Shown here: one piece after another, positions 45,509-55,814 of the stretch
How the letters are laid out: every line of letters starts with the position of its first letter
How positions within the stretch are numbered: position 1 is the stretch's first letter
NCBI RefSeq assembly: GCF_012844345.1
Contig: NZ_CP051625.1
Location: forward strand, 744,001-808,000
Direction: 5' to 3'
Length of the DNA stretch: 64,000 bases
Source of the DNA: Pseudomonas sp. gcc21
GTDB lineage: Bacteria > Pseudomonadota > Gammaproteobacteria > Pseudomonadales > Pseudomonadaceae
The notes under the pieces: model-generated
What the model saw: only the letters and a program-made list of their open reading frames with translations
What the model was told of the DNA's origin: nothing
Database searches by the model: none
Position numbers and translations under genes: made by a program

Positions 45509-46405
45509 CTACAAGGCCGACGGTCCGTAAACTTGCGCTGGGTGCGTTTTCAGCATATCTATCATGGCGCGCCCTGCGTTTGACATGGTTTTGCCACTAT
45601 GCCAGATGCACCCTAGATCTCTGGCCAGATGAGTATCCGGCACGGTCAGGCTGCGCACCTGATCGTCCAGCATAGTGCGGGGTAATACGCTCCACGCCAG
45701 GCCGATGGAGACCATCATCTTTATGGTCTCGAGATAATTGGTGCTCATGCTGATCAGTGGCCTAATACCGTGTCGCTCGAACACCTGGCTGACGACGCGA
45801 TGGGTGAAGGTATTCAGTCCGGGAAATACCGCCGGGTAGCTGGCGAGCTGTTCCAGCGTGACGTGTTGTTTGACCGCAAGCGGATGATCCGGGGCGACGA
45901 CAAACTCCAGTACGTCGTTCCAGATGTTCTCGGCAATGATCGGCGGCTCAACGCTTGGTGCCAGGGTAATCACCGCCAGTTCGACTTCGCCATGCATCAC
46001 GCGATCGTAGGCCACCTCGGAATCCAGAAAATGGATATCCAGCGCGACCTCGGGATAGCGCTTGGTATACTGCCGGAGCACTGGCGGTAGCCGGTGAAGC
46101 CCTATGTGATGGCTGGTGGCGAGGGACAACCGTCCCTGCACCGTCGACGACAGGTTGCTGAGCGCCCGCTGGGTGTCGCCCAGGACTCCAATGATGTCTT
46201 CCGCGCGTGGTTTGAGCACACGGCCTGCCTCCGTCAGAGTAATGTGGCGACCTATCCGATCAAACAGTCGAGAGCCGAGTTGCGTCTCGAGGGCGGCGAT
46301 CCGCTTGCTTATCGCCGGCTGGGTAAGATGCAGGGCCTCAGCCGCGCGGGAGAATGAGCCGCTAGCCGCCACCGCAAGAAACGCAGACAAATTGGCAGTA
46401 TCCAT
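45509..46405 (-). CDS. LysR-family regulator divergent from leuC
   Basis: A 298-residue LysR protein from the ATG at 46405. The helix-turn-helix lies in SFSRAAEALHLTQPAISKRIAALE; the rest is an inducer-binding domain with HPLAVKQHVTLEQLASYP. It is divergent from leuC over 140 bp, as a LysR gene is in P. aeruginosa, and may regulate leuCDB or another set. No operator was identified; the shared region is AT-rich with TAATAT-like boxes. Confidence 0.85.
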   Translation of the reverse strand: MDTANLSAFLAVAASGSFSRAAEALHLTQPAISKRIAALETQLGSRLFDRIGRHITLTEAGRVLKPRAEDIIGVLGDTQRALSNLSSTVQGRLSLATSHHIGLHRLPPVLRQYTKRYPEVALDIHFLDSEVAYDRVMHGEVELAVITLAPSVEPPIIAENIWNDVLEFVVAPDHPLAVKQHVTLEQLASYPAVFPGLNTFTHRVVSQVFERHGIRPLISMSTNYLETIKMMVSIGLAWSVLPRTMLDDQVRSLTVPDTHLARDLGCIWHSGKTMSNAGRAMIDMLKTHPAQVYGPSAL

Positions 46406-46545
46406 GGTATTCCACTTGGTAATCCAAACCATGAATATAATGAATTTGTTTTATTGAAAGCCAACTTTTAATATCCATCATGATTAGCAACGCAGGTTCC
46501 GCATAACGGCGTCCGACCGTTTCCGGCCTGACTCAGGAGATCAGC

Positions 46546-47979
46546 ATGTCCGCCAAGACGCTTTACGACAAGCTTTGGGATAACCATCTGGTTAAACAGC
46601 GGGACGATGGTTCCGCACTGCTTTATATCGATCGTCACCTCTTGCACGAAGTGACTTCACCGCAGGCTTTCGAAGGTTTGCGGTTGGCCGGTCGCAAGCC
46701 TTGGCGCATTGATGCCAACCTGGCGACGCCGGATCACAACGTGCCGACGACCAACCGGGCGGCGGGCGTAGCGGGTATCGACGATCAGGTCTCTAAGCTG
46801 CAGGTCACCACCCTGGACGACAACTGTCAGGACTTCGGCATCATGGAGTTCCAGATGACCGATCGCCGTCAGGGCATTGTGCATGTGGTCGGCCCGGAGC
46901 AGGGTGCAACCTTGCCGGGTATGACCATTGTCTGTGGTGATTCGCATACCGCAACGCATGGCGCTTTCGCAGCCCTGGCCCACGGCATCGGCACCTCTGA
47001 AGTCGAGCACGTGCTTGCGACCCAGTGCCTTGTTGCCAAGAAAATGAAGAACATGCTGGTCAATGTCGAAGGCACGTTAGGCTTTGGCGTGACGGCCAAG
47101 GACATTGTTCTGGCCATTATCGGCAAAATCGGTACAGCCGGTGGGAACGGGCACGCAATCGAATTTGCCGGTTCCGCGATCCGGGACCTGTCGATCGAAG
47201 GCCGCATGACCATCTGCAACATGGCCATCGAGGCGGGTGCGCGGGTCGGACTGGTTGCCTGCGACGAAAAGACCATCGATTACGTCAAGGGGCGTCCCTA
47301 CGCGCCCAAGGGCGACGACTGGGAGCGGGCCGTTGCAGCGTGGCAGGACCTGGTGTCGGATCCCGACGCTGAGTTCGACACAGTGGTCGAGCTGGACGCG
47401 GCGCAGATTCAGCCTCAGGTATCCTGGGGCACGTCCCCGGAAATGGTCGTGGCTATTCATGACAAGGTGCCGGATCCAGCGCAGGAATCGGACGCCGTCA
47501 AGCGCAGCGGTTATGAGCGCGCCCTTCAGTATATGGGGCTCGCAGCCAACCAGCCGATCAGCTCGATCAAGCTTGATCGTGTGTTCATCGGCTCCTGCAC
47601 CAACTCGCGCATCGAAGATCTGCGCGCCGCAGCGGCTGTCGCCAAGGGTCGCCACGTTTCGCCGATGATCAAGCAGGCTATGGTTGTACCGGGCTCTGGC
47701 TTGGTCAAGGAACAGGCTGAAAACGAGGGGCTGGACAAGATCTTTCTGGCCGCCGGTTTTGAATGGCGCGATCCGGGTTGTTCGATGTGTCTGGCAATGA
47801 ACCCTGACCGCCTGCAGGCTGGCGAGCATTGCGCTTCCACGTCCAATCGTAACTTCGAAGGGCGTCAGGGCAACGGTGGCCGCACGCACCTGGTCAGCCC
47901 CGCGATGGCAGCCGCGGCCGCTATTGCTGGCCATTTTGTCGACGTTCGGGAAATGCTCAAGCAGGAGGTAAGCGCATGA
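46546..47979 (+). CDS. leuC: 3-isopropylmalate dehydratase large subunit
   Basis: LeuC with LeuD isomerises 2-isopropylmalate to 3-isopropylmalate in leucine synthesis. The 477-residue aconitase-type protein starts [16 protein letters not shown] and carries the three Fe4S4 ligands in [10 protein letters not shown] and [10 protein letters not shown], plus [17 protein letters not shown] [13 protein letters not shown]. The stop overlaps the leuD start (ATGA). It heads leuC-leuD-methyltransferase-leuB. Confidence 0.97.
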   Translation: MSAKTLYDKLWDNHLVKQRDDGSALLYIDRHLLHEVTSPQAFEGLRLAGRKPWRIDANLATPDHNVPTTNRAAGVAGIDDQVSKLQVTTLDDNCQDFGIMEFQMTDRRQGIVHVVGPEQGATLPGMTIVCGDSHTATHGAFAALAHGIGTSEVEHVLATQCLVAKKMKNMLVNVEGTLGFGVTAKDIVLAIIGKIGTAGGNGHAIEFAGSAIRDLSIEGRMTICNMAIEAGARVGLVACDEKTIDYVKGRPYAPKGDDWERAVAAWQDLVSDPDAEFDTVVELDAAQIQPQVSWGTSPEMVVAIHDKVPDPAQESDAVKRSGYERALQYMGLAANQPISSIKLDRVFIGSCTNSRIEDLRAAAAVAKGRHVSPMIKQAMVVPGSGLVKEQAENEGLDKIFLAAGFEWRDPGCSMCLAMNPDRLQAGEHCASTSNRNFEGRQGNGGRTHLVSPAMAAAAAIAGHFVDVREMLKQEVSA

Positions 47980-48623
47980 AGCCTTTTACACAGCACACCG
48001 GTTTGGTTGCACCGCTTGACCGCGCCAATGTCGATACGGATCTGATTATTCCGAAGCAGTTCCTGAAATCCATCAAGCGTACTGGCTTCGGTCAGAACCT
48101 GTTTGATGAGCTGCGTTATCTTGATGAAGGATTCCCGGGACAGGACTCGACAAACCGCCCACTGAACCCCGACTTTGTGCTCAATCAGCCGCGCTATCAG
48201 GGGGCAAGTGTACTACTGGCGCGCAAGAACTTTGGTTGCGGCTCGAGCCGCGAGCATGCGCCATGGGCGTTGGAAGAATACGGTTTTCGAACCATCCTTG
48301 CGCCAAGTTTTGCTGATATCTTTTATAACAATAGTTTTAAGAATGGATTGTTACCTATTGTTTTAGCGGAAGAAGATATTGACGACCTGTTTCAGCAGGC
48401 CGAGGCGGAAGAGGGTTATCAGCTGACAATTGACCTCGAAGCTCAAACGGTTACTCGGCCAGATGGCGTCAGCTATTCCTTCGAAGTCGACGAGTTCCGC
48501 AAGCATTGCCTGCTTAATGGTCTGGACGATATCGGCCTGACGCTACAGGACGCCGATGCGATCCAGAGCTTTGAAGAGCTGCACAAACAGAACAACCCGT
48601 GGCTGTTTGGGGCCATCAAGTAA
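47976..48623 (+). CDS. leuD: 3-isopropylmalate dehydratase small subunit
   Basis: The 215-residue swivel-domain partner of LeuC. It shows the N-terminus [19 protein letters not shown], the IPKQFLKSI segment and the substrate-binding [14 protein letters not shown]. The start overlaps the leuC stop by 4 nt. A 36-nt gap separates it from the methyltransferase gene. Confidence 0.97.
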   Translation: MKPFTQHTGLVAPLDRANVDTDLIIPKQFLKSIKRTGFGQNLFDELRYLDEGFPGQDSTNRPLNPDFVLNQPRYQGASVLLARKNFGCGSSREHAPWALEEYGFRTILAPSFADIFYNNSFKNGLLPIVLAEEDIDDLFQQAEAEEGYQLTIDLEAQTVTRPDGVSYSFEVDEFRKHCLLNGLDDIGLTLQDADAIQSFEELHKQNNPWLFGAIK

Positions 48624-48659
48624 ATCAGCGTTGGTGTGCCAGCTCGTCGGAGGGTTGCG

Positions 48660-49472
48660 ATGAATAAATTGACACATGACCAGATCGTTCTCCGGCAATT
48701 CGGCGAGCAGGCTCAGGCCTATTTGCATAGCGCCGTTCATTCGGCTGGGCCAGAGCTCGCGGAGCTGGCAGAGGCGGTAACGCAAATTCCGCAGGCTCGG
48801 GTACTGGATCTTGGCTGCGGGGGCGGTCATGTCAGCTTTCAGGTTGCGCCACTGGCAGAGTTCGTTGTCGCTTATGATCTGTCCCAGGCGATGCTTGATG
48901 CTGTCGCCGCCAGCGCTGCGGCGCAAAAGCTTGGCAATATACATGTCAGGCAGGGCGCGGCGGAGCAATTGCCTTTCGCCGATGAGAGCTTCGATTTTGT
49001 ATTCAGCCGATATTCGGCGCACCACTGGTACGACCCGCTGCAGGCGTTGCGCGAAGTGAGGCGGGTGCTCAAGCCCGGCGGTCGAGTTGCGTTTGTCGAT
49101 GTGGCTTCGCCTGGTATGGCCCTGCTGGATACCTACCTCCAGGCAGTTGAGCTGTTACGCGACACCAGCCACGTGCGCGATTACTCTGCGGCCGAATGGT
49201 GCGACATGTTCGGTTCGGCCGGGTTGGTTGTGTCGGGTTATCGCATGCAGAAATTGCATTTGGAGTTTGGCTCCTGGGTCGAGCGCATGCGGACGCCTGA
49301 CGTTATGGCCAACGCTATTCGTAAGTTACAACAAGACGTTAGCGCAGACGTTAAAAGTTATTTCGAGATAGAAGGCGACGGCTCTTTCACCACTGATGTG
49401 ATTGTACTGTGGGCGGTCGTTGATCCGTGTTCACCAGACGCTGAGGCGTTAGCAGAGAGAGATTATGAGTAA
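48660..49472 (+). CDS. Class I SAM-dependent methyltransferase inside the leu cluster
   Basis: The 270-residue protein has a Rossmann methyltransferase domain: [14 protein letters not shown] (motif I), [34 protein letters not shown] and [13 protein letters not shown]. This is the UbiE/ArsM-like Methyltransf_11 type with a C-terminal helical cap. ATG at 48660 is chosen with GGAGGG upstream. Its last 8 nt overlap leuB, so it is co-translated with it. In P. aeruginosa I recall a gene in the same place. No substrate in leucine synthesis is known for it. Confidence 0.85.
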   Translation: MNKLTHDQIVLRQFGEQAQAYLHSAVHSAGPELAELAEAVTQIPQARVLDLGCGGGHVSFQVAPLAEFVVAYDLSQAMLDAVAASAAAQKLGNIHVRQGAAEQLPFADESFDFVFSRYSAHHWYDPLQALREVRRVLKPGGRVAFVDVASPGMALLDTYLQAVELLRDTSHVRDYSAAEWCDMFGSAGLVVSGYRMQKLHLEFGSWVERMRTPDVMANAIRKLQQDVSADVKSYFEIEGDGSFTTDVIVLWAVVDPCSPDAEALAERDYE

Positions 49473-50547
49473 GCAGATTCTCGTTTTACCCGGTGATGGT
49501 ATTGGTCCGGAGATTATGGCCGAGGCGGTCAAGGTGCTTAATCTGGCAGTCGAAAAGTTCGGCCTCGATATGCAGCTCGAGACTGACGACCTGGGTGGCG
49601 CTGCCTATGATCGCTATGGTTCACCGCTGGCGGATGAAACGCTTGAGCGAGCGCGTAAGGCCGATGCGATCTTGCTGGGTGCAGTAGGCGGACCCAAATG
49701 GGACACGATTGACCCGGCTCTGCGTCCCGAACGAGGGTTGCTGAAAATCCGTTCGGAGCTTGCGCTGTTTGGCAACTTGCGTCCGGCCATCCTTTATCCC
49801 CAGCTGGCCGACGCTTCGACGCTCAAGCCCGAAGTGGTATCCGGGCTGGATATTCTCATCGTGCGCGAATTGACCGGTGGTATTTACTTTGGCCAGCCAC
49901 GTGAGCGCCGGACCCTTGAGAACGGGGAGCGACAGGCCTATGACACTTTGCCCTACAGTGAGGGTGAGATTCGTCGTATCGCCAAGGTTGGTTTTGACAT
50001 GGCTATGGTGCGCAACAAGAAGCTGTGTTCGGTCGACAAGGCCAACGTACTCGCCTCCAGCCAGTTGTGGCGGGAAGTGGTTGAAGAAGTGGCCAGGGAT
50101 TACCCCGAGGTCGAGCTGTCGCACATGTATGTCGATAACGCTGCCATGCAACTGGTGCGCGCACCCAAGCAGTTCGACGTTATCGTCACCGATAACATGT
50201 TCGGGGACATCCTGTCCGACCAGGCATCGATGCTCACCGGCTCCATTGGTATGCTGCCCTCAGCATCGCTGGACTCCAACAACAAGGGCATGTATGAGCC
50301 GTGCCACGGCAGCGCGCCGGACATCGCGGGGCAGGGCATCGCCAATCCTCTGGCGACCATACTGTCTGTTTCGATGATGCTGCGTTACAGCTTCAATCAG
50401 GTAGCTGCCGCTGATGCCATCGAGAAAGCGGTGAGCCTGGTGCTCGACACAGGGCTGCGCACCGGTGACATCATGTCGGAGGGCTGCCGTCGGATAGGCA
50501 CCGCCGAGATGGGTGATGCCGTGGTAGCGGAATTGAAAAACCTGTAA
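49465..50547 (+). CDS. leuB: 3-isopropylmalate dehydrogenase
   Basis: LeuB oxidises and decarboxylates 3-isopropylmalate to 2-oxoisocaproate with NAD. The 360-residue length is standard. Marks are [17 protein letters not shown], the substrate arginines near [13 protein letters not shown] and [22 protein letters not shown] with its catalytic tyrosine, and the metal/NAD segment [18 protein letters not shown]. The start lies inside the methyltransferase end. Confidence 0.97.
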   Translation: MSKQILVLPGDGIGPEIMAEAVKVLNLAVEKFGLDMQLETDDLGGAAYDRYGSPLADETLERARKADAILLGAVGGPKWDTIDPALRPERGLLKIRSELALFGNLRPAILYPQLADASTLKPEVVSGLDILIVRELTGGIYFGQPRERRTLENGERQAYDTLPYSEGEIRRIAKVGFDMAMVRNKKLCSVDKANVLASSQLWREVVEEVARDYPEVELSHMYVDNAAMQLVRAPKQFDVIVTDNMFGDILSDQASMLTGSIGMLPSASLDSNNKGMYEPCHGSAPDIAGQGIANPLATILSVSMMLRYSFNQVAAADAIEKAVSLVLDTGLRTGDIMSEGCRRIGTAEMGDAVVAELKNL

Positions 50548-50603
50548 TCTGTACGGCTACGTGCATTCGGCTGATGCCGGATGCAGCTGTTCCTGAATTT
50601 TTA

Positions 50604-50615
50604 CCCCCCGGGGGG
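50604..50615 (+). promoter_or_regulatory. C6G6 palindrome overlapping the asd ribosome-binding site
   Basis: Six C followed by six G, a perfect 12-nt palindrome, ends 5 nt before the asd ATG. The G-run is the only purine-rich stretch available as Shine-Dalgarno sequence, so a CCCC-CCGG-GGGG hairpin would compete with ribosome binding. Confidence 0.5.
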
Positions 50616-50620
50616 CGAAT

Positions 50621-51733
50621 ATGAAAAGAGTTGGACTGGTAGGTTGGCGTGGCATGGTCGGCTCCGTGCTGATGCAACGCATGCGTGAAGAAAACGATTT
50701 CGACAATATCGAGCCGGTGTTCTTCACCACCTCCAATGTGGGCGGTCAGGGTCCGGATATCGGTAAGGATATTCCGCCGCTGATGGACGCCTTCGATCTC
50801 GAATCCTTGAAGACGCTGGACGTTGTGATCACCTGTCAGGGTGGCGATTACACCCAGGCTGTGTATGCAAAGCTGCGCGCCGAAGGCTGGAATGGTTACT
50901 GGATCGATGCTGCTTCCACGCTGCGCATGGAAGACGAGGCGGTCATTGTCCTTGATCCGGTTAACCGTCGGAATATTGACCAGGCGCTGCGTGACGGGGT
51001 CAAGACCTATGTCGGTGGCAACTGTACGGTAAGTTTGATGCTGATGGGCTTGGGAGGCTTGTTTGAAAACGGCCTGGTCGAATGGATGAGCGCCATGACC
51101 TACCAGGCAGCCAGCGGATCCGGTGCGCAGAATATGCGTGAGCTGATCAGCCAGATGGGCACCATTAATGCCTCTGTCGCCGACAAGCTGGCCGATCCGG
51201 CCAGTGCGATCCTCGAAATTGATCGCACTGTTGCATCAACTCTGCGTGACGACAGTTTCCCGGTTGAGCATTTTGGCGTGCCTTTGGCTGGCAGCCTTAT
51301 CCCCTGGATCGACAAGCAGTTACCGAACGGCCAGAGCCGCGAGGAGTGGAAGGCTCAGGCCGAGACCAACAAGATTATTGGTCGCAGCGGTCGTCCCATT
51401 CCGGTAGATGGCATCTGTGTTCGGATTGGCGCCATGCGCTGCCACAGCCAGGCGCTGACCATCAAGTTGAACAAGGATGTGCCGCTCGCCGATATCGAGG
51501 CGATGCTGGATGCTCACAGCCCGTGGTCGAAAGTGGTGCCGAACGAGAAGGAAGCGACCCTCAGGGACCTTACTCCCACGGCTGTTACCGGCAATCTGAC
51601 GGTTCCGGTAGGCCGCTTGCGCAAGCTGAATATGGGTTCGCAGTATCTGTCCGCGTTCACTGTAGGCGACCAGTTACTGTGGGGCGCTGCAGAGCCGCTG
51701 CGCCGTATGTTGAACATTCTGCAAGAAGACTGA
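50621..51733 (+). CDS. asd: Aspartate-semialdehyde dehydrogenase
   Basis: Asd reduces aspartyl phosphate to aspartate semialdehyde for lysine, threonine, methionine and diaminopimelate synthesis. The 370-residue gammaproteobacterial type starts [20 protein letters not shown] and has the catalytic cysteine 135 in [11 protein letters not shown], and the later [24 protein letters not shown] region with the active histidine (written in two parts: [16 protein letters not shown] and AMRCHSQA). It follows leuB by 73 nt and is closed by a strong terminator. Confidence 0.97.
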   Translation: MKRVGLVGWRGMVGSVLMQRMREENDFDNIEPVFFTTSNVGGQGPDIGKDIPPLMDAFDLESLKTLDVVITCQGGDYTQAVYAKLRAEGWNGYWIDAASTLRMEDEAVIVLDPVNRRNIDQALRDGVKTYVGGNCTVSLMLMGLGGLFENGLVEWMSAMTYQAASGSGAQNMRELISQMGTINASVADKLADPASAILEIDRTVASTLRDDSFPVEHFGVPLAGSLIPWIDKQLPNGQSREEWKAQAETNKIIGRSGRPIPVDGICVRIGAMRCHSQALTIKLNKDVPLADIEAMLDAHSPWSKVVPNEKEATLRDLTPTAVTGNLTVPVGRLRKLNMGSQYLSAFTVGDQLLWGAAEPLRRMLNILQED

Positions 51734-51768
51734 GGCTGATCCGGCTCACAGGTTGGAGTAGACCTGAC

Positions 51769-51807
51769 AGGGCATTCCCGTACTATCGGGGATGCCCTTT
51801 TTGTTTT
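51769..51807 (+). terminator. Rho-independent terminator of asd
   Basis: AGGGCAT-TCCCG, a 6-nt loop and CGGGG-ATGCCCT form a stem of about 12 bp followed by TTTTTGTTTT. It is the clearest terminator in the window and separates asd from the usg-like gene 17 nt later. Confidence 0.92.
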
Positions 51808-51823
51808 AAAACAAGAGGTTGTA

Positions 51824-52843
51824 ATGACTAAGTCATGTGATGTAGCAATCGTAGGTGTGTACGGGATCGTTGGTGAGAGCGTGATGAGTCTGTTGGAAGA
51901 TCACGCATTTCCCTTCGCTACGGTGCATTTGCTTGAAACCCGGGAAGCCGCAGGCGGCAGGCTGATGGTTCATGGGCAGAGCCAGCGGGTGGAAATCGTC
52001 GAGCAGTTCGACTTCAGCCAGGTTCAGCTAGTGCTGTTTGTTAGCGACATGGAACTCGCCGCCGAATGGGCTCCAAAGGCCGTGCAGGCTGGCTGTGCTG
52101 TGGTTGATGCGACCGGTGCCTTTCGTGATGCTGACATCCCATTGGTGGTCGCTGAGGTTAACCCTGAATCCTTGTCCGGATTTGCAGCGCGGCGCATCGT
52201 TGCCTGCCCTGATAGTGAAGTCGCCCAGGCTGCTGTCGCGTTGAAACCGCTGCGCGATGAGGTCGGGCTGCTTTCGGTGAATATCGCGACCTATCAATCC
52301 ATGTCTACTCAGGGAAAGGAGCAGGTCGAGGCTCTGGCATTGCAGACGGGGCGGCTGCTCAATGGTCAGCCTGCAGAGCGGGGCGCATTCGAAAAGCAGG
52401 CTGCGTTCAATCTGATTCCGCGCATCGGAGAGATAGACGAGAATGGCGACAGCCAGTCCGAATTGCGCCTTGCAGACGACTTGCGACGGGTTCTGGATAT
52501 GCCGAAGCTCCCGGTCTCGGCGACCTGCGTGCTTGTGCCGATCTTTTTCGGCACCGCACAGGCGGTGCAGGCACGTACCGAACAGGTGATAGCCGAAAAG
52601 CGCCTCGGCACGCTCATGCGCAAAGCCAAGGGAGTCAAACTCCTGGACAAGCCGGCGGAGGGTGGTTATCCGACGCCAGTCAGCGATGCTACCGGCAGTG
52701 ATCACGTATGGATAAGCCGTCTGCGTCAGGACCGCCTCGAACCGCAATCGGTCAATCTGTGGGCCGTGTCAGATAATCTGCGAAAAGGTGTCGCACTTAA
52801 CAGTCTTGAAGTCGCTGGGTTGTTGATAAAAGATTTTTTGTAA
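51824..52843 (+). CDS. usg: Usg-like aspartate-semialdehyde dehydrogenase homologue, probably inactive as ASADH
   Basis: A 339-residue protein of the semialdehyde-dehydrogenase fold, starting MTKSCDVAIVGVYGIVGESV and with a dimerisation domain including NLIPRIGEIDENGDSQSE. At the position of the catalytic cysteine motif (NPNCST in true enzymes) it reads ACPDSE, so the cysteine is replaced by Ser131. Usg proteins conserved before truA or fimV have no proven enzymatic role. AAGAGG precedes the ATG. Confidence 0.88.
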   Translation: MTKSCDVAIVGVYGIVGESVMSLLEDHAFPFATVHLLETREAAGGRLMVHGQSQRVEIVEQFDFSQVQLVLFVSDMELAAEWAPKAVQAGCAVVDATGAFRDADIPLVVAEVNPESLSGFAARRIVACPDSEVAQAAVALKPLRDEVGLLSVNIATYQSMSTQGKEQVEALALQTGRLLNGQPAERGAFEKQAAFNLIPRIGEIDENGDSQSELRLADDLRRVLDMPKLPVSATCVLVPIFFGTAQAVQARTEQVIAEKRLGTLMRKAKGVKLLDKPAEGGYPTPVSDATGSDHVWISRLRQDRLEPQSVNLWAVSDNLRKGVALNSLEVAGLLIKDFL

Positions 52844-52922
52844 TCAATACTTGCTGTGGATTTCGACTTAGCGGTTAAGGTTTGCAGAAGCAGACTTACT
52901 TAAGGCTCTAGCGAGTAACACG

Positions 52923-52969
52923 GGCAGTCTCTATCGGATGGGGGAAGTACAGGGCCGATCGAGACTGCC
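52923..52969 (+). other. Long hairpin in the fimV leader
   Basis: GGCAGTCTC (52923-52931) pairs perfectly with GAGACTGCC (52961-52969), and the inner ATCGG/CCGAT adds five pairs after one T/C mismatch; the loop is 17 nt and G-rich. It lies about 46 nt before the fimV ATG and is not followed by a T-run, so it looks like a leader structure rather than a terminator. The whole gap 52844-53015 holds nothing else obvious. Confidence 0.7.
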
Positions 52970-53015
52970 GGAGTCTTAGACGCGTGAAAAAACGATAAAG
53001 CAAAGGATTTTCGCT

Positions 53016-55811
53016 ATGGTTCGCAAACTGGTTTTGGCTGTCACCGCGGCAAGTGCCTTGATGTCTTCCAATATGGCTCTGGCTCTGGGAGTAGGTGATA
53101 TAAACCTGCGTTCGGCGTTGAATCAACCTCTCGAAGCAGAGATCGAGCTGCTTCAGGTCAAGGATTTATCCAGCGAAGAGATCCTGCCGACCCTTGCGTC
53201 CGTAGACGATTTCGGCAGGGCAGGGATTGACCGTGCGTTTTTTCTCACCGATCTGAACTTCACCCCGGTTATCAAGCCCGACGGGCGAGCGGTAATCAAG
53301 GTCACCTCCAGTAGACCCGTTAACGAACCTTTCCTGAATTTCCTGATGGAAGTCCGCTGGCCGTCAGGTCGCGTGCTCCGCGAATTTACCGTACTGCTTG
53401 ACCCGCCCCTGTATCAGTCATCCTCTGCTCCAGTCGCCGCAGCTGCGCCTGTCACCCCTCCGAGCGCCCCACGGCAGCCAGCGTCAGCGCCTTCAAGGCC
53501 TGCGCAACAGGCTGCGGCTGCACGCCCGGTTCAGCAGGCTCCGTCCGCTGCCTCTGAAGGTGGAACGCTGCGGACCAGTCCTTCCGATACGTTGTGGGAA
53601 ATTGCCCTGGCACACCGGCCGCAAGGTGCTTCTGTACACCAGACGATGCTGGCCATTCAGGATCTCAATCCCCAGGCATTCCTGAATCAGAACATCAATA
53701 CCATGCTGGCAAACCAGACGTTGACGCTGCCAGATGCCGAGCAGGCATCGCAGCGAAGCCGGGCTGACGCAATGGAGCAGGTTGCACAACAGACCAGCGC
53801 CTGGCAAAGCGGCCGCAGGGCAGCTGAACCATCGCAACGCCAGCTTGACGCACGTCAGCGAGACACGGCGGCCCCGGCTCCAGCCGAAGCGGATACCAGT
53901 GACTCGTTGCGGTTGGTTGCCGGATCAGAAGAGGGCGGCGGTTCCGACTCGGCTGGTGGAAACGGCGAAGGACAATTGCGTGATGCGCTTGACCGCACCA
54001 AGGAACAGCTGGATTCCGCTGAGAGTGAAAAAGCCGAGCTGGCTTCGCGTCTCGAAGATGTTCAAGGTCAACTGGAGACCTTGCAGCGGCTGCTGACGCT
54101 AAAAGACACTCAGCTTGCAGCGTTACAGGAGCAAATGGGGAGCGTAGCAGCGCAGCAGGCGGGCGCCGAGGCTGGCGTGTCTGAGACTGTTGTTGAAGAA
54201 GAGACTCCGGTTGACCCGCAGTTGGCAGGTACTGACGAACCGGTTAACGAAGCGGACTCTGCCAATGCGCAGGACGAAGCCGCTCTGGCGGAAGTGTCAA
54301 GCCTGGAAGACGAGGCCGAATCGTCCACCGCTGCGCCCGTTGAACCAGTCGCTGTCGCTGAATCGCCGACCATCACTGAGCCTGTGGAAGCAACGCCTTC
54401 ACCTGAAGCGGCAGCTGCGCCTGTGCAATCTGCCGACACGGCAGAAAGCAGCACAGCCGGTGAAGGGGGTATTGAGCAGACACTGCAGCGCTTCCTGCAA
54501 AATCAAACCCTGATGTTGGTGGCGGGTGCTGCGGCTCTGTTCGTTTTGTTGCTGATCCTTATGTCGATTTCGCGCCGCAACGCACGCCGCGAGCAGGAGC
54601 TGTCCGACGAGTTTCTCGCGTCTTCAGTCGCTACAGACAACGATGCCGGTGTGCATGATGGTGAGGATTTCAACGTCGCTCTGGCCGAATTTGCCGAACC
54701 GGAAGATGAGCAGCGTCTTGATCGGGACGTAATTACCGAAGCTGATGCGCTCATTGCCTACGGGAAGCTAGCTGAGGCGGCCGAAGTTTTGCGTTCTGCA
54801 ATCGATCAAGAGCCGGGACGTACTGATCTGCGCCTCAAGCTGATGGAGGTGGAGGCGCTGCAGGATCATCCCCAGGGCTACGCGGAGCAGGCTGAAGCGG
54901 TCGAGCATCTGGGCGGGGCGGATACGCAGCTCAAGGAAATGAACGCGCGCTTCCCGGCGATGGCAGCTGGCCTGGTCGGCGCTTCCATGGTAATCAGTGA
55001 TCTGGACGAAAATGAGTTCGACCTTGAACTCGATACGGCCACGACAGGCACCGACGATACGAGCGACTCACTCTTCGAAGAAGATGCCCGCCACTTCGAC
55101 TTTGGTGACCTCGACGAGCCTGCCCAGCCGAAAGACAGTCTTTTCGAAGACAAGCAGGCTGAGAGCGATGGGTTTGATCTGGATTTCGATCTGGACGACT
55201 CCCTTGCCGAAGAGCTGGCCAAGCCTGAGCCTACTGATGAAGCATCTGCTGCCGGATTCGATTTCGATCTGGATGACGAGTTTGATACCGAAACGGCATC
55301 ATCTGGGTTTGCTGACGATGTCGATGACTCTGATCTGGTGTTGCCTCCACGTAACGAGAATGACGCGCTGACCGAGTTTGATGTCATCGACCCGCTTGAG
55401 ACCGATGCTGCCGCAACCAGCACCGGCGAGGCTGCGCAAGACGAACAGACAAACGATGATTTCGGTTTCTCAGATGCCGATCTCGCGGATTTTGAATCCG
55501 AACTCAACGCGTCGATCGAAGCGGAAACCGAGGCTGAGGAGTCCAAAGACGAAGAGCTTTCGTCTTTGCCTGACGCCCTGGATCCCTTTACCGGGAATAT
55601 GCCCACCGATCAGGCCATGAGTGAGAGCATGGAAGACGAATTCGACTTCCTGTCCGGTACTGATGAATGTGCGACCAAGTTGGATCTCGCCCGCGCTTAC
55701 GTGGATATGGGTGACGAGGAAGGTGCACGTGATATCCTCGCTGAAGTGATCGAAGAAGGGAATGATCAACAGCAGAAGGATGCGCGTGAAATGATGGAGC
55801 AACTGGCCTGA
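53016..55811 (+). CDS. fimV: Pilus assembly/polarity protein FimV
   Basis: FimV is an inner-membrane hub that binds peptidoglycan and organises type IV pili, twitching and cell-pole signalling. The 931-residue protein has a signal peptide (cleavage after about residue 23), the conserved GVGDINLRSALNQPLEAEIE N-domain, a LysM domain (about 185-245), a Pro/Ala/Gln-rich linker, a coiled coil (about 320-375), one transmembrane helix (about 497-515), then a long acidic cytoplasmic part rich in Asp/Glu/Ser with FDLDFDLDD-like repeats, and the C-terminal FimV helical motif LDLARAYVDMGDEEGARDIL (about 887-906). AAAGGA lies before the ATG. truA starts 3 nt after the stop. Confidence 0.95.
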   Translation: MVRKLVLAVTAASALMSSNMALALGVGDINLRSALNQPLEAEIELLQVKDLSSEEILPTLASVDDFGRAGIDRAFFLTDLNFTPVIKPDGRAVIKVTSSRPVNEPFLNFLMEVRWPSGRVLREFTVLLDPPLYQSSSAPVAAAAPVTPPSAPRQPASAPSRPAQQAAAARPVQQAPSAASEGGTLRTSPSDTLWEIALAHRPQGASVHQTMLAIQDLNPQAFLNQNINTMLANQTLTLPDAEQASQRSRADAMEQVAQQTSAWQSGRRAAEPSQRQLDARQRDTAAPAPAEADTSDSLRLVAGSEEGGGSDSAGGNGEGQLRDALDRTKEQLDSAESEKAELASRLEDVQGQLETLQRLLTLKDTQLAALQEQMGSVAAQQAGAEAGVSETVVEEETPVDPQLAGTDEPVNEADSANAQDEAALAEVSSLEDEAESSTAAPVEPVAVAESPTITEPVEATPSPEAAAAPVQSADTAESSTAGEGGIEQTLQRFLQNQTLMLVAGAAALFVLLLILMSISRRNARREQELSDEFLASSVATDNDAGVHDGEDFNVALAEFAEPEDEQRLDRDVITEADALIAYGKLAEAAEVLRSAIDQEPGRTDLRLKLMEVEALQDHPQGYAEQAEAVEHLGGADTQLKEMNARFPAMAAGLVGASMVISDLDENEFDLELDTATTGTDDTSDSLFEEDARHFDFGDLDEPAQPKDSLFEDKQAESDGFDLDFDLDDSLAEELAKPEPTDEASAAGFDFDLDDEFDTETASSGFADDVDDSDLVLPPRNENDALTEFDVIDPLETDAAATSTGEAAQDEQTNDDFGFSDADLADFESELNASIEAETEAEESKDEELSSLPDALDPFTGNMPTDQAMSESMEDEFDFLSGTDECATKLDLARAYVDMGDEEGARDILAEVIEEGNDQQQKDAREMMEQLA

Positions 55812-55814
55812 CAA

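Noticed and set aside
50548..50603. Possible leader-peptide attenuator between leuB and asd.
   Set aside because: No short frame with clustered regulatory codons and no paired alternative hairpins were visible.
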